Source of the DNA: Pictodentalium vernedei
Taxonomy: Eukaryota > Mollusca > Scaphopoda > Dentaliida > Dentaliidae
Direction of reading: 5' to 3'
Length of the DNA: 64,000 bases
NCBI GenBank assembly: GCA_031216915.1
Contig: CM062289.1
Location: 56,858,577 to 56,922,576 of the forward strand
A program made the position numbers and the translations under genes. The notes under the pieces are model-generated. The model had not been told where the DNA came from. It did no database searches and saw nothing but the letters and a program-made list of their open reading frames with translations. This document shows positions 53,271-63,240 of this stretch, one piece after another (within the stretch, counting starts at the first letter, position 1; the number at the start of each line of letters is the position of its first letter).

Positions 53271-55373
53271 ATGAAGGGACATTGTTCAAATTGTAATAGG
53301 AAGAAATCTTCCTCTGACTTTCATGATCATTGTATTAATTGTAGTCAGTGTTCTCGCATTAATCCCTGTCCTATATGTGAACATTGGGATGAGAAACATT
53401 GGAAACGTGTGTCACGATATGTTGTTTCTGGAGAAAGAGCGATGTCGGCTCTTTCTCCACAAGGTCACTCTACTCTCTCAGTTTCTATTTCAGAGGAACC
53501 AGAACAGGGTGATGTTTCCATGTTATCTTCTTCAAGTGTGCGTCCGTCGTCACAAATGAATTCAGAGCTAGCGGCAAAAGTGCTCATGGAGATTAGACAA
53601 ATGTCGTCCGCTAGCTCGCCCAGTGTAGCGTCCATTCACCGAATGGTTCGGCAGCCGGGTTCGTCCGATGCGGTCCAAGAGGAAATTTTGGGTGATGCGA
53701 GCACTATAAACATAATAGATGCACACCCAGTGACGGCGGATAGTAAACGAGAACGGAGGAAGCCTTTTAGTCCGGTTCCTAGCTCGTCCAGGTCCAGCCG
53801 GGCCGCGAGCGAGAGAGGCCCCTCTCTCGTACAACAACATCTGGGACCAGATGTTGTGGTACAAAATGTGCCTTTAGCGGAGCATACGTCCGTCGCTCGG
53901 GACGCTCCGTTGTATAAGCAGTCCGCAGAGACTGTTAAGGCTTCCTCTTCTCGTCGGCGCACACGACCGCACCTTGGCTGCGTGACCTCCGATATTTTGC
54001 CAGCTTCGCCGATGAAGGATTCTTCGGCGACTAGGTCACACCATCCGGCAGCCAGGGATTCGAGACCGATGGACCCCGGACGTTCGCATAGGAAAAGTAT
54101 GCGGGAGCCATCTGATGCGGAGCTGCCCTCGGCGAAGCAGCGAAAGACCGCGCCTCCGCAGGTCTCGACGTCGGACATTCTAGTGCAGATAGCACAGCTT
54201 ATTGCAGCATCCCAGCAGCCGACAGAAACGGTGTCGGATCGAGAATTATCCGACGGCGCTGGGTCGGTACGCTCCGCCGAAGCATCGGGGGCGGACGACC
54301 GGGAACATCGGGAGGTCCGACCGGATGGTGAAAGGGATACGGATGAATTGGAGCTATCCCTTTCGGAACAACATAAAGCTGCCGTGGACTTCATCCGGCA
54401 CTTTCTCCCTCAAGTTGTTCCGTCGGGCCAGACTGCTGCGCTTCCGGACAAGAGAATTATAGCGTCATTGGACTCTGAATTTTTTGAGCGGTTCAGGGAC
54501 ATCGCTCCCGAGTTTCCGTCGCAGTCCAATAATGTTGCAAGAACATTTGAATTATTGAACGACGCTATTTTTAAACTTGCTTCCAGGACGGGGAAAGCAG
54601 GTTTCTTGTCCGCAAATACTCTCAACCTGCCTTTCATTAATGCAAGGAATAAATTCGACACGGCAGGACAGGGTATACCGAGAGTTCCTCTGCGTATGGA
54701 CGACGAGGCGGAAGACTTAGAGCTATCATTACCGTTGTCAGCTTCTATTCCAACCGCGGTGTTGGAAACAGCTATTGCGTCTAACAGAGCCAATTTAGAT
54801 GCCTTATCTTACGCAGATCACCTTACTAAGGCGTTATCACTGCGCCTTCAAGGGGAAGAGTTTCAGGATATACAATCCTCTTTAAGACTTCTTTCAAGGG
54901 CAGTAGCTTATTCCACGTGTAACTCCGCCCTTTCAGTGGCAAATCTGGAGTTGGTTAGACGTGACGCAGCCCTGGCTACATCCACACTAGTGGATTCTAA
55001 GGTGAAGAACTCTCTTAGAGTCGCTTCGGTCTCAGGAGAACTTCTCTTTGACGGCAAGCTTTCCGCTATTTATGATAATATTAAAAAGAAAGCTAATGAT
55101 TCTCTGTTGTTCAGATCCGCTCCTAAAAGGTCGGATACAGCAGACACGAATAAGGCGGGCACTTCTGGGTCTAATGCGCCCAAGAGAGGTTCCTATAGAG
55201 GTTCCGGTGCGTCCTCTTGGTCTTATTCGAGAGACCGTCAGGATAGCGACTCTCGTTCGGGACGTCCTTCAGGCCGGGACAATCGGTCGGATGCCCCGAG
55301 GTCGACGAGGCGAGGTGCGGGTCGTGGAAGACGTGGTTTCTCCTACCGCAGGCCTCGCAGGTCCAGGAGGTGA
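53271..55373 (+). CDS. DIRS 2 gag-like protein (ORF1), 700 aa
   Basis: Uninterrupted ORF; ATG at 53271 is chosen because the protein then starts at MKGHCSNCNRKK, directly before the Cys/His cluster CSNC ... HCINCSQC ... CPICEHW (residues about 5-40), conserved with DIRS 1. A long acidic/Ser-rich middle follows, then a helical region (RTFELLNDAIFKLASR, SALSVANLELVRRDAA, residues about 420-590) and a basic RG/RS-rich tail (RGAGRGRRGFSYRRPRRSRR) likely to bind RNA. It presumably forms the particle protein of the element. It overlaps the following pol ORF in another frame. Confidence 0.85.
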   Translation: MKGHCSNCNRKKSSSDFHDHCINCSQCSRINPCPICEHWDEKHWKRVSRYVVSGERAMSALSPQGHSTLSVSISEEPEQGDVSMLSSSSVRPSSQMNSELAAKVLMEIRQMSSASSPSVASIHRMVRQPGSSDAVQEEILGDASTINIIDAHPVTADSKRERRKPFSPVPSSSRSSRAASERGPSLVQQHLGPDVVVQNVPLAEHTSVARDAPLYKQSAETVKASSSRRRTRPHLGCVTSDILPASPMKDSSATRSHHPAARDSRPMDPGRSHRKSMREPSDAELPSAKQRKTAPPQVSTSDILVQIAQLIAASQQPTETVSDRELSDGAGSVRSAEASGADDREHREVRPDGERDTDELELSLSEQHKAAVDFIRHFLPQVVPSGQTAALPDKRIIASLDSEFFERFRDIAPEFPSQSNNVARTFELLNDAIFKLASRTGKAGFLSANTLNLPFINARNKFDTAGQGIPRVPLRMDDEAEDLELSLPLSASIPTAVLETAIASNRANLDALSYADHLTKALSLRLQGEEFQDIQSSLRLLSRAVAYSTCNSALSVANLELVRRDAALATSTLVDSKVKNSLRVASVSGELLFDGKLSAIYDNIKKKANDSLLFRSAPKRSDTADTNKAGTSGSNAPKRGSYRGSGASSWSYSRDRQDSDSRSGRPSGRDNRSDAPRSTRRGAGRGRRGFSYRRPRRSRR

Positions 55374-57792
55374 TGGCTTAAACCTCTATCGCGTTCCGGT
55401 TGGCGGAAGGTTGTCGAGTTTTTCACAAGAGTGGGCGTCGATTACGGACGACCCGTGGGTGAGAGGAGTGACTTCGGAAGGTCTAAAGATATCCTTCAAA
55501 CGAAAGCCTCCATTAACTCGAAGTCCAAAGTGGACTCATCTTCCGTCAAATCCACAGAAAAGAGACGCTCTGTTATCAGAGGTGCAGTCTCTTTTAATGA
55601 AGAACGCGGTAGAGGTCGTAGAAAACCAGGAATCGCTGGGATTCTACAGCCATCTGTTTCTGGTTCCGAAACCAGACGGCTCGTTCCGTCCAGTCATAGA
55701 TTTGAGCTGGATAAACAAGCTGATCGTCGCTCCGAAGTTTTATATGGAGACGATTCGATCGGTCAGAGCGAGTATTCGGGTGAACGATTATGCAACGAGC
55801 ATAGATCTCAAGATGCGTACTTTCACGTCATGGTACATCCGACATTCCGAAAGTATCTACGCTTCGCAGTCCTAGGAGTGGTGTATCAGTTCCGGGTCAT
55901 GTGCTTCGGATTGAATCTAGCACCCTGGGCTTTCACTCGGGTAATGAACTCGGTAATGATCTACTTCCGAGCTCATTCGTCTGCGGTAACGTCGGCCTAC
56001 CTGGACGACATTCTTCAGAGGTACGGCAACGAGTTAACGCTTCAGAACGATGTTCAGAATCTTCTTCTATTGCTCCGACGTCTCGGTTTCATAGTAAATG
56101 AGGAGAAGTCGGATCTGGTGCCGTCCAAGTCATTCACTCATCTGGGAATGAGCTTCGAGACGCACAACAATCTCGTTCGTCTGCCGTTAACCAGAGCGAA
56201 ATTAGTCAGTTGTTACGCTCGCTATTGTCTGAATGCAGACAAAGTCACGGCGAGAGAATTTATGAGACTGATAGGTCTGTGCGGAGCCGCCGCGGATCTC
56301 ATTCCGATGGGACGGCTACGCACACGTCCTCTTCAAATTTTCCTGACTCAGAATTGGAGTGTGAAAATTCATTCGCTTGATGTAGACGTTCTCTTGTCAG
56401 ATCAAGTGAAACAAGAGATTCAGACTTGGGCAAACATTCAGTGGTTAACTCAAGGAGTTCCGCTGCAGTTGCCGGATCCGAGTTTTACCATTATGACGGA
56501 TGCCAGTCAAACAGGTTGGGGTGCATCATTAATCCCAACGGATTCGAGATGCCAGGGTCTTTGGGATCCGCAATTCCTGTGCAAGCACATAAACATCAAG
56601 GAAATGATGTCAATTTGGCTTGCGTTACGTCACTGGATGGACATTATTCACGATGCTCATGTCCAAATCCTATCCGACAATACGACAGTAGTGGCGTATA
56701 TACGGAATCAGGGAGGCACTCATTCAGTGCCGTTGTTCAATCTAACGGAAAGAATCCTTCTGTTTGCGTTGGAACATCACGTTCTTCTTTCGGTCCGTCA
56801 CATACCGGGTCGGGGTGCGGTGGCGTCGCGGTGACCGGTTCTCGTCAGATCACCGAAGTTAAGCAACGTCGAGCGCGGTTAGTAGTTGGATGGGTGACCA
56901 TTTCAGCGACTGATTAGTGCTCCCGCGTTGTGTCCTTGGGCAAGGCGCTTAACCCTGATTGCCCACGTGGGGGCACGATGACGCTGTGTACTACGGCGTA
57001 CTGCATGTCGATGGTGCGCATGTCTTCAACCAATCTAACCCTGCCTGTGCCGCGGTGCAGAGTTCAGAGTTACGATGTTGGAGAGCTGACAGCTGCTCGT
57101 CGTTGCTCGGTGGTTCTCTCCGGGTACTCCGGCTTCCTCCACCCGTAAAACTGTCACCGACATGATATGACCCTGGCTGTTAATGTGTCGTTAAACCCTA
57201 ATAAAAAAAAAAAAAAAAAAAAAAAAAAAACATACCGGGTCGTCTGAATGTGCTAGCAGACTCCCTTTCACGAAAGGGTCGCTTGTTGCCGTCGGAGTGG
57301 ACTCTCAACAAACAAGTATTCAATCAGATTTGCTACCAATGGGAACGGCCAATGATAGACTTATTTGCGACACATCTCAACAATCAGTTGCAGACGTATG
57401 TGTCCCCGTGTCCGGATCCAAGAGCATTTGCAGTAGACGCTCTGTCGATCCCTTGGGACGGAATGATAGGATATGCGTATCCTCCAGCGCCGTTAATTCA
57501 ACAAGTATTGCTAAAGATAAAACAATCTCAATGCAAGATTCTGTTGGTAGCATCTCTGTCGCCGCAGAGACCGTGGATAAATCTACTCAGGTGTCTGTTG
57601 TGGGACCTACCGCGGAAGCTTCCTCCACGAGAGGATCTTCTTTCGCAGGGGAAATCGCGCCAACTCCATCACAACCCGCAAGGTCTCAACCTTCACGTTT
57701 TTCCGTTGTGCGGTCCTTCTTGCATGGCAAGCACTTTACAGGACGAGCAGTGGACGCGATTTCTAACTGTAGGAGGACCTCCTCTTCGCTAA
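55290..57792 (+). pseudogene. DIRS 2 pol: reverse transcriptase, RNase H, methylase-like
   Basis: The start is taken as the ATG at 55290, overlapping the end of gag; this is not certain. RT: ITDDPWVRGVTSEGLKISF, LGFYSHLFLVPKPDGSFRPV, ATSIDLK, then after the lesion DAYFHVMVHP, FGLNLAPWAFTRVM and catalytic SAYLDDILQR. The codons for Lys-Asp read AAGATG where AAGGATG is expected, so one G is missing near 55814. RNase H: IMTDASQTGWGASL, INIKEMMSIWLAL, ILSDNTTVVAYIRN, then LLSVRHIPGR, where the SINE enters. Beyond it (57231-57792) LNVLADSLSRKGRLLP, MIDLFATHLNNQLQ and FAVDALSIPWDGMIGYAYPP form the region described in DIRS elements as methylase-like. Confidence 0.88.
56813..57229 (+). mobile_element. 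Young 5S-headed SINE inside DIRS 2
   Basis: Flanked by a perfect 13-base duplication ACATACCGGGTCG (56800-56812 and 57230-57242). The 5S-like head reads GATCACCGAAGTTAAGCAAC, then TTGGATGGGTGACC; the shared body follows (TTGTGTCCTTGGGCAAGGCG, ACTGCATGTCGATGGTG). The tail ends TGTGTCGTTAAACCCTAAT followed by 26 or more A, unlike the AATAAATAAA tails of the other copies. The perfect duplication and pure A tail indicate a very recent insertion. Confidence 0.93.
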
Positions 57793-58748
57793 ACTATGCG
57801 GCTAAGTGGAAGGTTTTCCGTCGTTGGTGTAGGGATCATTCTGTAGATATATTTGATCCCTCTATACCAGACATTGCAAATTTTCTAGTATACTTGTTTG
57901 ACGAAATCAAACTGCAGCCTGTTACTATAAAGGGTTATAGATCTATGTTATCTGATACCTATGCACATCATGATAGTTTACAAATTGGATCTAATGTCTC
58001 TTTATCGAAATTGGTTAGAAACTTTTCGATAAATAGACCCAGAACTCTTAGATTAATTCCTAAGTGGAATTTAGCTTGGGTTCTCCTTAAATTGAAGGAA
58101 AAGCCATTTGAACCTCTTGGGACAGTAGATTTCAAATTCTTATCTTATAAGACAGCTTTTCTCTTAGCTTTGTCTTCTGCCAGAAGAGTCAGTGAGCTTC
58201 ATGCACTATCGGTGGATGATTCTCATTATCGTAGTGTTGGGAACACTATCACCTTCACTACTAATGTGGGTTTTTTAGCTAAGAATCAGGCTCCTAATAA
58301 ATATCCGGAACCTATTGTTATTAAGGCTCTTCCGTCTTCAGACGGGCGTAGGCCTTTACTCTGTCCTGTTAGAGCACTACGTATCTATAAACAGAGATCT
58401 CAGTTCATCAGAAAGGGACGGAAACGTTTCTTTCTGTCTTTGATGCCTAATAGAAAGGACATTTCAGTCCATTCTATTGCTAGATGGATTCAGTTAACTA
58501 TCCGTACTGCTTATGAAGATTTATCTTCTTCTCAGCAGTCTGTGCTTAAGATTTCTGCTCATGAAGTAAGAGCTCTTTCTACTTCCTGGGCTTATGCTAA
58601 TAGTGTTGCTATTACAGATTTAATGAAGGCTGCTTATTGGTCTCAGCCATCCACATTTACTAATTTTTATCTCAGAAATATTGAGTCCATTTCTGGAGAC
58701 CTGCATTGTTTAGGTCCGTTATCTGTTGCTCAGAATGTCGTCCACTAA
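57339..58748 (+). CDS. DIRS 2 tyrosine recombinase (ORF3), 469 aa
   Basis: Open ORF overlapping the end of pol in another frame, as in DIRS elements. Upstream codons remain open, so ATG 57339 is a choice, not proof. A low-complexity Ser-rich N-terminus is followed by a core-binding domain (AAKWKVFRRWCRDHSVDI, LQPVTIKGYRSMLSDTY), then the catalytic domain: first Arg in SSARRVSELHALSVD, box II His and Arg in ISAHEVRALSTSW, and the Tyr in TFTNFYLRNI near the C-terminus. All expected catalytic residues are present, so it is a plausible active integrase. Expression in phase with a damaged pol is unknown. Confidence 0.88.
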   Translation: MGTANDRLICDTSQQSVADVCVPVSGSKSICSRRSVDPLGRNDRICVSSSAVNSTSIAKDKTISMQDSVGSISVAAETVDKSTQVSVVGPTAEASSTRGSSFAGEIAPTPSQPARSQPSRFSVVRSFLHGKHFTGRAVDAISNCRRTSSSLNYAAKWKVFRRWCRDHSVDIFDPSIPDIANFLVYLFDEIKLQPVTIKGYRSMLSDTYAHHDSLQIGSNVSLSKLVRNFSINRPRTLRLIPKWNLAWVLLKLKEKPFEPLGTVDFKFLSYKTAFLLALSSARRVSELHALSVDDSHYRSVGNTITFTTNVGFLAKNQAPNKYPEPIVIKALPSSDGRRPLLCPVRALRIYKQRSQFIRKGRKRFFLSLMPNRKDISVHSIARWIQLTIRTAYEDLSSSQQSVLKISAHEVRALSTSWAYANSVAITDLMKAAYWSQPSTFTNFYLRNIESISGDLHCLGPLSVAQNVVH

Positions 58749-59342
58749 ACAGTTGCAACTATAGTTATGCAGGCTTTCTGTTCCGGCAGTGACTCCGTCC
58801 GGCTGCCCTCTTCGCTCTGGGCTATTTGACCCAGGGCAAGGGGAAGGGGGGGCGGGTGTTCCCTTAGGTCACCTGCTTTATAGTGAAAAGCAAGGGAATG
58901 CCTCCTCCAAGACAGTATTTCTGAGTCGCTTCCGGGATGGTTTTAAAGTGTAATATTAATGTTTAATTTCATTCATGTCTTATTTTTAAAGTGTAGCTCG
59001 GTGTGAAGCATTTGTATATGTCAAGTGTCAAACGGGCTTTAATATACAATACTCCGACACTTTTAAATGATTATAAAGAGTCTCAATTCTCTGGACTACT
59101 TTATTTATTGGCTTGCTTTAAAAATAATTAGTATAAGGGTTATACTGGATGTTAATAGAGAACATGAATGTTATTGTGCTCAATTATTAAGGGTAGTGTA
59201 TCTTTCTAATTTAATATTAAATAAGAAAGATACATGTAAAGCCTAATACTCCTTTTCTCCTTAAGGGGTTACCTCTTTATTATATAATTGAGCTTATTGG
59301 ATTTTCCTCTATGTCCTAGGCCCTCCAGCCTGTTTACTATTC

Positions 59343-59430
59343 AGCTAAGTCTGGGTCATTGGTACAGTATAAAAATGTTAAAAAATTTATAGTAATTTAT
59401 ATATTTTTTATACTTACCAATGACCCAGAC
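59343..59430. repeat. DIRS 2 internal complementary region
   Basis: 59343-59376 is complementary to the left tip of the element and 59377-59430 to the right tip; the junction reads GTATAAAAAT|GTTAAAAAATT, i.e. the two ends joined as in a circle. Confidence 0.88.
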
Positions 59431-59504
59431 GGGGATGGCCCTCCCTGAGTTGGGAACTCTTGCCTCCCCGCTGAGTACATAGCACTGACCAGGCACTGCC
59501 AGTA

Positions 59505-59732
59505 AGAATGATAATTGGCGCCAATTTCGGGACGACTGCGTCACTGCGCATGCGCAGTAGAGGCGTACTATGGAGGTCCTTTAGGACATGATTTCTTTTT
59601 GTTTTGGATGCAAATTTTGGGGATTGGGGGGCAAAATTTGTGTTTGGCCCTGGTTTTGTTGGAGTTAGCACCAGCTAAGTCTGGGTCATTGGTAAGTATA
59701 AAAAATATATAAATTACTATAAATTTTTTAAC
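59505..59732. repeat. DIRS 2 right inverted terminal repeat
   Basis: Inverted partner of 52184-52385; the outer part (GTAAGTATAAAAAATATATA to CTATAAATTTTTTAAC) is specific to this end and is complemented in the internal region. Confidence 0.88.
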
Positions 59733-59900
59733 TTTTCAAAACATTTCAACAAAACTATATCATGTGACCCCTCTTTGGAACGTGCTTGTTCCATTGAGGG
59801 GGTCACATGATATGGTTTTGTTGAAATATTTTGAAAAAATTTAAAAAATGTTATTGAAAATAATAAATTTTGATATCATCTGCATTGGGTAAAGGGTTAT

Positions 59901-60045
59901 CTGTGAGGTCCATATCAACCCAGGACTCAATTCTTTAGTACAGTCTACACCTCAAATTATTCTTGTTGAAAACATAGCATATGGGGTCTTATTTCATAAT
60001 CCTTTCATAAACATTGAACATTATCCTTTTCATCAAACACTATCC
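59901..60045. repeat. Tail of array 2
   Basis: TTTAGTACAGTCTACACCTC, TTTCATAATCCTTTCATAAA and CATTATCCTTTTCATCAAAC match 25830-25975 of array 1, showing that both arrays descend from one longer repeat with a fixed tail. Confidence 0.7.
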
Positions 60046-60054
60046 ACAATCCAG

Positions 60055-60372
60055 GTCCCGAGTTCGATCCCCCATATGGGACCACCCGTATTTTATCCTT
60101 GGGCAAGGGACTTTATCCCAGTTGCCTACCTGGGGGCACGATGATGCCGTGACTAAGGCGTACTGCACGTCGATGGTGCACATGTCATCAACCGCTGTAA
60201 CCCTGCTTGAGCGGAGCTTGAACAGAGTTAGAATGTTGAGGAGCTGACATTTGCTCGTCTTTGCTCGGTGGTTCTCTCCGGGTACTCCAGCTTCCTCCAC
60301 CCGTAAAACTGTCACGGTCACGATCAGTCATTGTGCATAAGTATGTGACCTTAAACCCCAATAAATAAATAA
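60055..60372 (+). mobile_element. 5'-truncated SINE (tRNA-type body)
   Basis: Begins within the head just before the B box (GAGTTCGATCCCC) and continues with the shared body (ATCCTTGGGCAAGGGAC, ACTAAGGCGTACTGCACG) and an AATAAATAAATA tail. Flanked by ATCCACAATCCAG / ATCCACAGTCCAG (60042-60054 and 60373-60385). Confidence 0.85.
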
Positions 60373-60385
60373 ATCCACAGTCCAG

Positions 60386-60482
60386 TTAAGGGGTCACATG
60401 ATGTGGTTTTGTTGAAATTGTTTGAAAAAAATTATATTTAAAATAATAAATTTTGATATCGTCTGCGTTGGGTAAAGGGTTA
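60386..60482. mobile_element. Hairpin MITE family B, right half
   Basis: GGGGTCACATGATGTGGTTT through TTTTGATATCGTCTGCG to GTTGGGTAAAGGGTTAA, 57 bases before exon 8. The left half is absent. Confidence 0.65.
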
Positions 60483-60539
60483 AAACCATGAGTTTTGAGA
60501 TACAGTTTTTATAATCTACCTAATTTTCTTTTCCTTCAG

Positions 60540-60632
60540 AATTCGGTGAAATCCAAGCGTTTATCAAAAAGTACACATGATATGTTGGCAGATATTTTCA
60601 AAAAAATTGGTTCCAAAGAGAATACAAGGGAG
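60540..60632 (+). CDS. CKAP5: CKAP5 homologue, coding exon 8 of window (last seen)
   Basis: 31 codons in phase 0 between TTCCTTCAG and GAG|GTAAGT. It reads NSVKSKRLSKSTHDM and LADIFKKIGSKENTRE; vertebrate CKAP5 has LAEIFKKIGSKENTKE here, a near-identical stretch that opens the last helical segment before the C-terminal tail. The remaining C-terminal exons are expected beyond 64000 and were not found in the last 3.3 kb, which is a tandem array. Confidence 0.94.
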
Positions 60633-60877
60633 GTAAGTATTTTCTGATTTTTTTTTTCCAAAGCTTTTGAAGAGTTGGGGATGATACAAGAATAACTTGT
60701 ACCCTATGTATGTAAAATTTTCTATTTGTATACCAGTATGTTTTGTGGGGCTCTGACAAATAGGATATAATAGATTAAATGTGTATTCTATGTACTGAGG
60801 CCATTTAGGTCTATAAACAAGGGGAATTTGATGATTGTCAGGCTAATTTCTCAACTTATCACAAGGGTTTTTTTATA

Positions 60878-60990
60878 CCCCCCCCCCCCCCCCCCCCCGC
60901 GACAAATAGTCAGGGGACATACTGTTTTACCCCTGTCCGTCCGTTTGCTGTCCATCCATCCATCCATCCATCCATCCACCTGTCCATACA
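60878..60990. repeat. C homopolymer and CATC microsatellite
   Basis: 21 consecutive C at 60878-60898, then a short unique stretch, then repeated CATC units from about 60953 to 60980. Confidence 0.85.
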
Positions 60991-61639
60991 TCCATCCAAA
61001 CACATGTAGGGTACATTTTATGTCCAGATAACTAACTTCTCTCACACATTTCAAGCTAGGACCTTTCTAGCTCGCCTGACTTTCAGTCAGGGCAGCTATG
61101 GTGGTCAGTCATCTGGCGTCCGTCGTCCATGAACATGGTGTTTGCATCTTCTCCTCCCAAACCGCTGAACCAATTTAATTGTGATTTGAGATAATAGTTT
61201 GTTATGACATTGCATTTTGATTTTGTTCAAATCAAGTTGCCTCGCCCCTCGGTAGGGCCAAAAAGTGTGCTTAAATCTTAAAAAAAATTTTCTCATGAAC
61301 CAGCAGTAGCAGAGACTTGATATTTGGTGTGCAGCTTCCAAACCGAGAGGCAGATTTGAACCAAATTTGATATGAGGGCTTATGGGGTCGTAAGTACCTA
61401 ATTTATGCCAAAAAAAAATTTCCCGTTGCCCCATGGGAACCGCAGGAGCTAAAAATAGAAAGAAATTAAAATTTTTATATTTCCAAAACTACATGGCATT
61501 GAGAATTCTTATTTGGTGTGAAGCTTCCTTAGGACCAACAGAATGGAATTGTCCAAAAAATATTGCTATCGGTTTTATCATGGGGTACATTTTGGGGACT
61601 TTGAAAAAGTGCTGAGTCAGCATTTTTTAACACTGTGGG

Positions 61640-63240
61640 TAATGGGAAAAATATTTAAGACTACTTTTCTCCCAAACCACTGCTCCAAAAGCTTTCAAAT
61701 TTCACATATAACATCTTTGGAAGATTGTTTCACATGTTTATTGAAATCAAATCCCTGGGTCCATATTTGGGCTCTCTTTGGGAGCCCAAATGTTTAAATT
61801 AGTGCAGTATGAGGAATATTCTTTGAAAAATTTCTTCTTCAGATCTACCAATCAGAATCTTTTGATATTTGGTAGGGGGGTGAGATTCAAGTTTGTTCAA
61901 GCCAAGTCCCTGGGTTCATATTTGGGCTCACTGTGGGAGCCTGAATTATAACTTACTTCAAAATGAGGACTTTTCTTTAAAAATCTTTTTCTTCAGGTCC
62001 AGCAGTCGGAATGTTTTGATATTTGGTATGCAGCAGCCTTAGGGAGTACGATTCAAGTTTGTTCAAGCCATGTCTCTAGGTTCATATTTGGGCTCACTGT
62101 GGGAGCTCAAATTGTAACTTAGTTCAAAATGAGGAATTTTCTTTAAAAATCTTCTTCTTCAGATACAGCAGTCCGAATGTTTTGATATTTGGTATGCAGC
62201 ATCCTTAGGGGGGTGAGATTCAAGTTTGTTGAAGCCAGTCCCAGGGTTACATATTTTGGTTCCCTGTGGGAGTCTGAATTATAACTTAGGGGGGTCAGAT
62301 TCAAGTTTGTTCAAATCGAGTTACTGGTTAATAATTGGGAAATTAGGAAATTTTTTTAAAAATCTAATTCTTCAGATCCACCAGTCAGAATGCTTTTATA
62401 TTTGGTATACAACATCTCTAGGGGGATCAGATTCAAGTTTGTTCATATTGGGTCCTGGTTTAATATTTGAGCTCCCTATGGGAGCCTGTATTTTAACTCA
62501 GTACATTATGTGGAAATTTCTTTAAAACTCTTCTGATCCACCAGTTAGAATGGCTGCTTTCATATTTGGTATACAACATCTCTAGGAGGGTAAGATTCAA
62601 GTTTGTTCAAATCAGGTCCCTGGGTTATTATTTGGGCTCTCTATTGGAGCCCAAGCATTACCTTAGTGCAATATGGGGAAATTTTTCATATTTGGTATAC
62701 AACATCTCTAGGGGGGTCAGATTCAAGTTTGTTCCAATCGAGTTCCTGGGTTAATATGTGGGATCCTCTGGGAGCCTGAATTTTAATTTAGTGCAATATG
62801 AGGGAATCTCTTTAATAATCTTCTTCAGATTCACCAATCAGAATCCTTTCGTATTTGGTATACGACATCTCTAGGGGGGGGTCAACTTCAAGTTTGTTCA
62901 AATCTGGTCCCAGTGTTAATATTTGGGTTCCCTGTTGGTGCGAATTTTTAACTTAGTGCATTATGAGGAAATTTCTTTAAAAGTCTTCTTCAGATCACCA
63001 GTTAGAATGCTTTCATATTTGGTATGCAACATGTCTAGGAGGGCCAAATTTAAGTTTGTTCAAATCGAGTCCCTGGGTTAATATTTGGTTGGGCTCCTAA
63101 TTTTGCAATTTGAGGGAATTTTTTTTTAAAATCTTCTTTTCCAGAACCATCTATTAATATCTTTTAATATTTGGTATACAACATCCCTAGGTGACTTTAG
63201 ATTCAAGTTTGTTCACATTGGGTCCCTGGGTTAATAACTG
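61640..63240. repeat. Tandem array, about 130-180-bp unit
   Basis: AATCTTCTTCTTCAGATC, TTTGATATTTGGTATGCAGC, GATTCAAGTTTGTTCAA, CCCTGGGTTAATATTTGGGC and CTGTGGGAGCC recur in this order about ten times (near 61840, 61985, 62150, 62370, 62520, 62820, 62980, 63130). Unit length varies through indels. No ORF is kept across units. A G run with one A (63252-63280) follows. Confidence 0.8.

Larger units (their letters stand above)
52184..59732 (+). mobile_element. DIRS-type tyrosine-recombinase retroelement 2 (best preserved)
   Basis: Complete layout: left repeat 52184-52385, gag-like gene, RT/RNase H/methylase-like gene, tyrosine recombinase gene, internal complementary region 59343-59430, right repeat 59505-59732. 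The two terminal repeats appear identical over about 190 bases, which with the long open genes shows recent activity. Only two lesions were found: one missing base near 55814 in the RT and a SINE at 56813-57229. It sits in MITE B copy 5. Confidence 0.92.
52112..59900. mobile_element. Hairpin MITE family B, copy 5, split by DIRS 2
   Basis: The left end (52112-52183, TTAACCCTTTACCCAACG) and the centre plus right half (59733-59900, ATATCATGTGACCCCTC and TGCATTGGGTAAAGGGTTAT) are separated by DIRS 2. Together they match an intact family B MITE apart from a few lost bases. Confidence 0.75.
48616..60539 (+). other. CKAP5 intron, 11.9 kb
   Basis: Holds a long hairpin (48830-49085), a tandem array with a roughly 290-bp unit (49260-50345), a B-type MITE (50684-50933), the second 140-bp array (51225-52110), a B-type MITE split by DIRS element 2, and a 5'-truncated SINE with a MITE half (60055-60482). 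Confidence 0.75.

Noticed and set aside
53636-54394. 252-residue ORF on the - strand
   Set aside because: Shadow of the open gag frame on the + strand; shares no similarity with a known family and repeats in DIRS 3 only because gag does.
61640-63240. CRISPR array
   Set aside because: Units are 130-180 bp, diverged and directly adjoining with no short repeat/unique spacer pattern; the genome is eukaryotic.
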